Of a stretch of DNA of 5,776 nt, positions 1 to 5,776 are shown piece by piece. Numbering within the stretch: the stretch's first letter is position 1; each line of letters begins with the position of its first letter. The notes under the pieces are model-generated. The model was not told where the DNA came from and did not search any database. It was given only the letters and a program-made list of their open reading frames with translations. The DNA lies in the NCBI GenBank assembly GCA_947259235.1, contig CAMYLL010000192.1:1-5776 (forward strand), read 5' to 3'. Made by a program: the position numbers and the translations under genes. The stretch comes from an uncultured Pseudodesulfovibrio sp. (lineage in GTDB: Bacteria; Desulfobacterota; Desulfovibrionia; Desulfovibrionales; Desulfovibrionaceae).

Positions 1-1272
1 CCACACACCCTCGGGGGCATCGGGAGCCTTGTTCACCGTGGCCCAGACCACGTCGCCCTTCTTGAGCACTGCACGCGCATCCGTCGGGTTCGGGACGTCC
101 TCGTGGCTCTTCTTCTCGTTGGGCTCGCGCACCCACCACATGGCGTTCAGAGGGATTATTCCCTGATATTTCCCGAAGCGGACAGTGGCCCTGTCCTTGT
201 CAACCCGGGCCACCCACGCCTTAAAGGGCGTGTCCTTTTCCATGATGTTCCCGGTACCCTGAGGACCTTCGTCCAGGACACGGCTCACATCGCCGGCGTT
301 GACATTCTCGACGGGACCAAGCCAGCCGCGCCGCTGGGCCGAGTCGAGCAGTCCACGCCGCAGTGCCTTCTCCGCCGCATCCTGGTGCTTGAGGTCGCAG
401 GGAGTGGTCACGGTCATGCCCGCAGTATAGACGGCCTCTTCGCCGTACTGATCAACAAGCCAGCGGCGAACTTCTTCCAGATAGTACGCGCCGACACCCC
501 AAGACGGATCGGGCATGCTTTCAAGCTCAATCTCCTCGGCAAGGGCCTCCTGGTACTGATCTCTTGTGATCCAGTTCAGGGCATACATCTGTTCGAGGAC
601 GTACCGCTGGCGCTGCTTGGCCTGACCAAAATTCTTATATGGATTGTAGCGGCTTGGAGCCTGCGGGAGCCCGGCCAGCATGGCCGCCTGGGCCACGCTC
701 AACTCGCTGGCGTGCTTTGCGAAATAGGTCCTGGCCGCCGCCTCGACGCCATAGGAGTGCGCACCGAGAAATATCTGATTGAGATAGATGGTAAGGATTT
801 CTTCCTTGGTCAGGTAGTTCTCCAGCCGATAGGCGAGAAAGGCTTCCTTAAGCTTGCGACTGTAGCTGCGCTCCGGCGTCAGGAGCAGGCGCTTGATGAT
901 CTGCTGGGTGATGGTGGAACCGCCCTGCTTGGTTCGGCCTGCCCGAATATTGGCTGCAAAGGCGCGAACGATGGCCGTCATGTCCACGCCGTCGTGCTGG
1001 TAAAAGCAGGCGTCCTCAGCGGCCAGAAATGCCTTGGGAACCCAGGGGCTCATCTGGTCCAGGGTCACCAAAAAACGCTTTTCCTTGTAAAAATAGCCCA
1101 GCACCTGATTGTCCTTGGCATAGACCGTGGTCACCAGGGGCGGATTGTAGTCGGTTATCTTCTTGAAGCCGGGCAGATCCTTGGACGCCCACTGATACAG
1201 GCCAACGGCCCCGCCGATACCCGCGACCAGGCATATAACGAACACGATGAGCAGAATCTTGAGAACTTTCAT
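1..1272 (-). CDS. mrcA: Penicillin-binding protein 1A, bifunctional class A (N-terminal 424 residues, 3' end off window)
   Basis: Peptidoglycan glycosyltransferase/transpeptidase anchored in the inner membrane, which polymerises lipid II and cross-links the strands in the periplasm. The frame is open from the ATG at 1272 to base 1. Residues 1-5 are a short basic cytoplasmic start and about 6-25 form a single membrane anchor. The GT51 domain follows with its motifs in order: EDACFYQHDG (86-95, catalytic Glu86), QGGSTITQQ (116-124), RKLKEAF (139-145, second acidic residue Glu143), KEEILTIYLNQIFLG (156-170) and AAMLAGLPQAPSRYNP (196-211). About 350-415 looks like the OB-type insertion typical of PBP1A. 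The transpeptidase domain with its SxxK serine is expected beyond the left edge and is not seen; family members are usually near 800 residues. It starts 4 bases after the YkgJ-like stop, so it is very probably cotranscribed. Cys89 in motif 1 and Cys292 are unusual for this family. The glycosyltransferase assignment is firm; the 1A label is inferred from layout. Confidence 0.93.
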   Translation of the reverse strand, partial: MKVLKILLIVFVICLVAGIGGAVGLYQWASKDLPGFKKITDYNPPLVTTVYAKDNQVLGYFYKEKRFLVTLDQMSPWVPKAFLAAEDACFYQHDGVDMTAIVRAFAANIRAGRTKQGGSTITQQIIKRLLLTPERSYSRKLKEAFLAYRLENYLTKEEILTIYLNQIFLGAHSYGVEAAARTYFAKHASELSVAQAAMLAGLPQAPSRYNPYKNFGQAKQRQRYVLEQMYALNWITRDQYQEALAEEIELESMPDPSWGVGAYYLEEVRRWLVDQYGEEAVYTAGMTVTTPCDLKHQDAAEKALRRGLLDSAQRRGWLGPVENVNAGDVSRVLDEGPQGTGNIMEKDTPFKAWVARVDKDRATVRFGKYQGIIPLNAMWWVREPNEKKSHEDVPNPTDARAVLKKGDVVWATVNKAPDAPEGVW

Positions 1273-1276
1273 GTAT

Positions 1277-1840
1277 CTAAAAACCTTTTTTGACCTTGCA
1301 CGCGCCCCGCGTGGGCGGGAGTCCCCAGGCCAGCCGGAGCCTCCCGTAGAGGTCCAGGACTGCGGGTTTGTTCGTGCCGAGGCATTTGAGTATTCTTGTC
1401 AGCGTTTTTTCCTCACGCCGCGCGAGGCAGGTGGGGGAATCGAAAAAAGTCACCTCTCGGCCAACCACCCAGAGGGGATAGAGCCGACAGTAATAGGGGC
1501 GCGCCTCGCAGGGAATCTCACACCCCTCGGGACCGAGGAAGCGGCACGCTCCCATGCTATCCACCGTCAGTCGATAATGCTCTCCCTTGGCCGGGAAAAG
1601 CTCGCACACAAGGTCTTCCTCGCCGGGGAAAAGGCGGCAGACGTTGTCCACAAAGGCGGCGGAATTGGATGCCAGTACAAAACCGCCGGTGAAAGGCACA
1701 TGATCACGGACACGGTCCTTCTCCATCTGGGACACGGGGAAGCAAAACTCCTCCTGCCCCGGAACCATACGACAGCAGGTGGGGCCGAGAAGGGAGCACC
1801 GCCTGCAAACATCCGCATCGCTGGTCCGGTTCGAACTCAT
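1277..1840 (-). CDS. YkgJ-family cysteine-rich protein (putative zinc/iron-chelating domain), 187 aa
   Basis: Small protein of the CxxCxxCC (YkgJ-like) family, whose members are thought to bind zinc or an iron cluster; no reaction is established for this type. It has 14 cysteines in 187 residues. An N-terminal cluster C12-x2-C15-x6-C22-C23 is followed by C33, C68, C79 and C99. A second cluster has C107, C111 and C118 in GCEIPCEARPYYCRLYPLW (106-124), the ARPxxCRxYP signature typical of the family, and then C138, C153 and C181. There is no signal peptide or membrane segment, so it is probably cytoplasmic. The start at 1840 is chosen because GGAG stands 5 bases upstream and the kdsD stop is 13 bases upstream. 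An ATG at 1960 would add 40 residues unlike the family and overlap kdsD by about 107 bases. Its role beside envelope genes is unknown. The family call is fairly sure; metal binding is inferred from the cysteines. Confidence 0.85.
   Translation of the reverse strand: MSSNRTSDADVCRRCSLLGPTCCRMVPGQEEFCFPVSQMEKDRVRDHVPFTGGFVLASNSAAFVDNVCRLFPGEEDLVCELFPAKGEHYRLTVDSMGACRFLGPEGCEIPCEARPYYCRLYPLWVVGREVTFFDSPTCLARREEKTLTRILKCLGTNKPAVLDLYGRLRLAWGLPPTRGACKVKKGF
1284..1287 (-). promoter_or_regulatory. Weak ribosome binding site of the PBP1A gene inside the preceding gene
   Basis: On the minus strand an A-rich run ending in AAGG lies 11 bases before the PBP1A ATG, longer than the ideal spacing. It falls within the last codons of the YkgJ-like gene, whose TAG stop is at 1277-1279. 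Ribosomes finishing the upstream gene would cover it, so initiation of the PBP is probably coupled to upstream translation. Confidence 0.45.
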
Positions 1841-1845
1841 GACTG

Positions 1846-1849
1846 CTCC
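1846..1849 (-). promoter_or_regulatory. Ribosome binding site fixing the YkgJ-like start
   Basis: GGAG on the minus strand, 5 bases before the ATG at 1840 and inside the 13-base gap after the kdsD stop. It supports the 187-residue start over the longer upstream ATG. Confidence 0.7.
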
Positions 1850-1853
1850 GCCT

Positions 1854-2870
1854 CTATCGGGCGTTCCCCGTTCCAACCCCGCCGGAAAAGCGCAACGCGC
1901 CCTTACCAAGGAGGTCGTGCAGGTGAACCATGCCAGCCAGGACGCCGTCCTCGCGCACAACGGGCAGAACGGTGATCTCGCTTTGTTCCATAAGGTCGAG
2001 CACCCGGGCCGAGGATTCGCCGACCACCGCGCGACGAGGCGAAGCGGTCATGACGGAGGCGACTGGCCGTTCCATGTCCAGCCCGTCTGCGCAGACCAGC
2101 CGACGGACATCGCCATCAGTGAAAACGCCCTTGAGTATCACGCCGGGGTCCACTATGGCCACAAGGCCGAGGCCGCCTGAATTGAGAACGGACACAGCCT
2201 CCCTGACGGACACGGAATCGTCCACCACAGGCAGACCGGAGGTGTGCATGAGCTGGTCAACGCACATGGCCAGCCGCTGACCAAGGGAACCGCCCGGATG
2301 AAATTTGCGAAAATCGTCCTTGTCAAAGGCCTTCCACTCCATGAGACAGACGGCCAAAGCGTCGCCCACAGCCAGCTGGGCAGTCGTGCTGGATGTTGGA
2401 GCCAGGCCCATGCGGCATGCCTCACGCGGAACCTTGACCTCGATGGTGATGTCGGCAAGCTCGGCCATGGCCGAGGCGGTGTTTCCGGTCATGGCGATGA
2501 CCGTGGCGCCCAGGGAGCGCAGTGTGGGGATGATGGCGTTGACTTCGTCGCTGCCGCCGGAATTGGAGAGGGCGAGAACGACATCCTCGCTACGGATCAT
2601 GCCCATATCCCCGTGCGCGCCCTCCACCGGATGCAGGAAAAACGACGGAGTACCGGTGCTCGACAAGGTGGCCGCGATCTTGCGCCCCACCAGCCCGGAT
2701 TTGCCTATGCCGGTGATGACCACCCGGCCACGACATTCGGCCATGGCGGTCAGCGCGCTGACAAATTCCTCGCCGAGCTGATCGCCCGCCGCTCGCAATC
2801 CCTCGATCTCAATGTCGAGCACTTCACGTGCGAGGACCAGCCAATCGGTTCTGCCGGACGTGCATGTCAT
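1854..2870 (-). CDS. kdsD: KpsF/GutQ-family arabinose-5-phosphate isomerase, SIS plus two CBS domains, 338 aa
   Basis: Interconverts D-ribulose 5-phosphate and D-arabinose 5-phosphate, the first step towards Kdo for lipopolysaccharide or capsule; cytoplasmic. The SIS domain spans about 35-190, with the phosphosugar loop GIGKSG at 54-59, HPVEGAHGDMG at 80-90 and the second sugar-phosphate loop LSNSGGSDE at 101-109. Lys57, Glu109, Glu150 and His191 each sit two positions below the residues I recall as the E. coli KdsD active site (59, 111, 152, 193), and His86 matches its His88. KFHPGGSLG (189-197) closes the domain. Two CBS domains follow at about 207-260 (GVFTDGDVRR, 248-257) and 273-323 (GMVHLHDLL, 313-321), probably a nucleotide-sensing module. 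Length fits KdsD (328) with a short Gly-rich tail. The start at 2870 has GGGAG 7 bases upstream; an ATG at 2972 would overlap purF. No other Kdo gene is nearby, so a GutQ-like or capsule-specific paralogue cannot be excluded. Confidence 0.92.
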   Translation of the reverse strand: MTCTSGRTDWLVLAREVLDIEIEGLRAAGDQLGEEFVSALTAMAECRGRVVITGIGKSGLVGRKIAATLSSTGTPSFFLHPVEGAHGDMGMIRSEDVVLALSNSGGSDEVNAIIPTLRSLGATVIAMTGNTASAMAELADITIEVKVPREACRMGLAPTSSTTAQLAVGDALAVCLMEWKAFDKDDFRKFHPGGSLGQRLAMCVDQLMHTSGLPVVDDSVSVREAVSVLNSGGLGLVAIVDPGVILKGVFTDGDVRRLVCADGLDMERPVASVMTASPRRAVVGESSARVLDLMEQSEITVLPVVREDGVLAGMVHLHDLLGKGALRFSGGVGTGNAR

Positions 2871-2877
2871 GGAAAAA

Positions 2878-2882
2878 CTCCC
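2878..2882 (-). promoter_or_regulatory. Strong ribosome binding site fixing the kdsD start
   Basis: GGGAG on the minus strand, 7 bases before the ATG at 2870, contained in the 13-base gap after the purF TAA. It decides for this start over the in-frame ATG at 2972, which lies inside purF. It is the best Shine-Dalgarno match among the gene junctions visible here. Confidence 0.75.
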
Positions 2883-2883
2883 G

Positions 2884-4299
2884 TTAACAGAATTCCTTGA
2901 TGATTCCGGGGTTAGCCTCAAGGCAGTCCTTGCCCATCCTGTCGGACAGAGGGATGGGATAATTGCCGTCAAAGCAGGCCAGGCACCACGAATCGTTATC
3001 GGTGACCGAATCGATCAGGCCGGGGATGGTCAGATAGTGCAGGGAATCAAGCCCCATGAACCGGGCTATGTCATCCGAGGAGTGGTTGGCGGCGATCAGC
3101 TCGCCCTTGGACGAGAAGTCGATGCCGTAAAAGCAGGGGAACTTGATGGCCGGGCAGCTGACCCGCAGATGAATCTCTCGCGCGCCCAGCTCCCGGAGCT
3201 TCTTGACCCTGGCCCGGATCGTGGTGCCGCGGACGATGGAGTCCTCGATGATAATGATCCGCTTGCCCTGGACCATGCTCTTGACCGGATTGAGCTTAAC
3301 TCGCACCGAGAAGTCGCGCATGTCCTGAGAGGGCTGAATGAAGGTACGGCCCACGTAGTGGTTGCGGATCATGGCCAGCTCCAGCGGCAGGCCGGACTGC
3401 TGGGAATAGCCCACGGCCGCGTAGTTGCCCGAGTCAGGGAACGGCATGACGAAGTCCGCATCCACAGGGGCTTCCTTGGCCAGCATGATGCCCATGGCCT
3501 TGCGCCGTTCGTAGACCACGTCGCCGAAGATGTTGGAATCGGGGCGGGCAAAATAGATCAACTCGAAGATGCACTGCCGCTTTGGCTCCTTGTCGTTGAA
3601 GCGTATGGACGTCAGCTTGTTCTTCTCGATGGTCACGATCTCGCCTGGTTCCAACGGACGGATATACTCGGCCTCGATGAGATCAAAGGCGCAGGTCTCG
3701 CTGGCAAAGACGTAGCGGTCGCCCACCCGCCCCAGGCCCAGCGGCCTGACGCCGTTGGGGTCCTTGATGGCGATGAGCTTGTCATTGGCCAGGACCAGTA
3801 TGGAATATGCACCGCGCACGCGAGAACACGCCTTGGCAATGGCGGCCTCGATGGTGTCGGTCTCATGCAGGTACTTGATTATCAGATGGGCGAAGACCTC
3901 GGTATCCATGGTGGTCTGAAAGATGGACCCGCCCTCTTCCAGCTCGGTGCGCAACTCGTAGGTGTTCACCAGATTGCCGTTATGGGCGACGGCCAGACGC
4001 AGATCACCGTGACGGACGATGAAAGGCTGCGCGTTGCGTATGAGGGAAGCGCCGGTGGTGGAGTATCGGATATGGCCCATGGCGATCTCGCCCTTGAGCT
4101 CCTTGCTCAGATGCCGCTCGTTGAAGACGTCGGCCACCAGCCCCATGCCATTCTGCTCGCGGATCTTCTCGCCGTCCCAGGTGACGATGCCCGCAGATTC
4201 CTGCCCGCGGTGCTGCAGGGCGTAAAGCCCGAAGTAAGTCATCCTGGCGGCCTCTTTATGGCCGTACACACCGAAAAGACCGCAATACTCTTTTTTCAT
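2884..4299 (-). CDS. purF: Amidophosphoribosyltransferase (glutamine PRPP amidotransferase), iron-sulfur type, 471 aa
   Basis: Makes 5-phosphoribosylamine from PRPP and glutamine, the first committed step of purine synthesis, in the cytosol. The N-terminal Ntn glutaminase domain covers about 6-235. Cys6 is the nucleophile, exposed after removal of a five-residue propeptide MKKEY, as in the Bacillus subtilis class. HIRYSTTG (76-83), HNGNLVN (106-112) and Asp132 form the glutamine site. The phosphoribosyltransferase domain has the PRPP loop IIIIEDSIVRGTT (348-360), with Glu352-Asp353 where many homologues have Asp-Asp. Cys243, Cys389, Cys439 and Cys442 match the four [4Fe-4S] ligands of the B. 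subtilis enzyme; the first two keep exactly its 146-residue spacing. The E. coli enzyme lacks this cluster. The ATG at 4299 lies 22 bases after the carB stop, with only a weak AGAGAA at 4306-4311 as ribosome binding site. Length is normal and all key residues are present. Confidence 0.97.
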   Translation of the reverse strand: MKKEYCGLFGVYGHKEAARMTYFGLYALQHRGQESAGIVTWDGEKIREQNGMGLVADVFNERHLSKELKGEIAMGHIRYSTTGASLIRNAQPFIVRHGDLRLAVAHNGNLVNTYELRTELEEGGSIFQTTMDTEVFAHLIIKYLHETDTIEAAIAKACSRVRGAYSILVLANDKLIAIKDPNGVRPLGLGRVGDRYVFASETCAFDLIEAEYIRPLEPGEIVTIEKNKLTSIRFNDKEPKRQCIFELIYFARPDSNIFGDVVYERRKAMGIMLAKEAPVDADFVMPFPDSGNYAAVGYSQQSGLPLELAMIRNHYVGRTFIQPSQDMRDFSVRVKLNPVKSMVQGKRIIIIEDSIVRGTTIRARVKKLRELGAREIHLRVSCPAIKFPCFYGIDFSSKGELIAANHSSDDIARFMGLDSLHYLTIPGLIDSVTDNDSWCLACFDGNYPIPLSDRMGKDCLEANPGIIKEFC

Positions 4300-4321
4300 G
4301 TCGTGTTCTCTGAAACGGCGT

Positions 4322-5776
<1,455 letters not shown>

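Noticed and set aside
103..1293. 396-codon open frame on the plus strand opposite the PBP gene
   Set aside because: Same codon-register mirror effect. The minus strand carries all five GT51 motifs without interruption, so the plus frame is a shadow.
1273..1295. Possible promoter or terminator in the A/T-rich patch before the PBP gene
   Set aside because: The patch is mostly the lysine/phenylalanine-coding end of the YkgJ-like gene. I could not find a paired -35/-10 set or a stem next to the T run.
1838..1960. Longer start for the YkgJ-like protein at the ATG at 1960
   Set aside because: It would overlap kdsD by about 107 bases, and the extra 40 residues are simply the shifted translation of the kdsD 3' end. 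The ATG at 1840 has a good ribosome binding site.
1247..1975. 242-codon plus-strand frame opposite the YkgJ-like gene
   Set aside because: In register with the antisense of the cysteine-rich gene and without recognisable motifs; it overlaps two well-supported minus-strand genes.
2244..2900. 218-codon plus-strand frame opposite kdsD
   Set aside because: Again the register-matched mirror of a real gene; the SIS and CBS motifs lie on the minus strand.
2868..2972. Longer start for KdsD at the ATG at 2972
   Set aside because: The added 34 residues are an out-of-frame reading of the purF 3' end. The ATG at 2870 has GGGAG at ideal spacing and gives the family's usual length.

Overview
The window is a gene-dense, GC-rich stretch (about 60% G+C by eye) carrying five protein genes, all on the minus strand. 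Read in the direction of transcription, from high to low coordinates, they are: the C-terminal half of carB (carbamoyl-phosphate synthase large subunit, cut by the right edge), purF (amidophosphoribosyltransferase), a kdsD/kpsF-type arabinose-5-phosphate isomerase, a small cysteine-rich YkgJ-like protein, and the N-terminal half of a class A penicillin-binding protein of the PBP1A type (cut by the left edge). The gaps between genes are 22, 13, 13 and 4 bases. The simplest reading is one polycistronic unit whose promoter lies beyond the right edge and whose end lies beyond the left edge.

The organism is probably Gram-negative, because it has an isomerase for Kdo precursor synthesis and a PBP1A with a periplasmic OB-type insertion. 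PurF is the clostridial/Bacillus-type enzyme with a propeptide and four cysteines matching the [4Fe-4S] ligands, not the cluster-free E. coli form. Together with the carB-purF adjacency, which I recall from Desulfovibrio genomes, this suggests an anaerobic sulfate reducer of the Desulfovibrionales. That placement is inference and rests on no search.

Layout: 4322-5776 carB; 4300-4321 short gap, with a GC-rich hairpin sitting over the carB stop; 2884-4299 purF; 1854-2870 kdsD/kpsF; 1277-1840 YkgJ-like protein; 1-1272 PBP1A. No stretch over 25 bases lacks a gene. I saw no tRNA, rRNA, CRISPR array, insertion sequence, riboswitch or strong terminator.

Functional logic: CarB commits carbamoyl phosphate to pyrimidine and arginine synthesis, and PurF commits PRPP to purine synthesis. 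The CarB residues that bind UMP/IMP and ornithine in E. coli are conserved here, so the two pathways could be cross-regulated at the protein level. The three downstream genes concern the envelope: Kdo supply for lipopolysaccharide, an uncharacterised metal-binding-type protein, and peptidoglycan polymerisation. Co-expression would tie nucleotide supply to envelope growth. The core genes are ordinary housekeeping genes, and I found no clear sign of an undescribed system. The least understood element is the cysteine-rich protein between the isomerase and the PBP.
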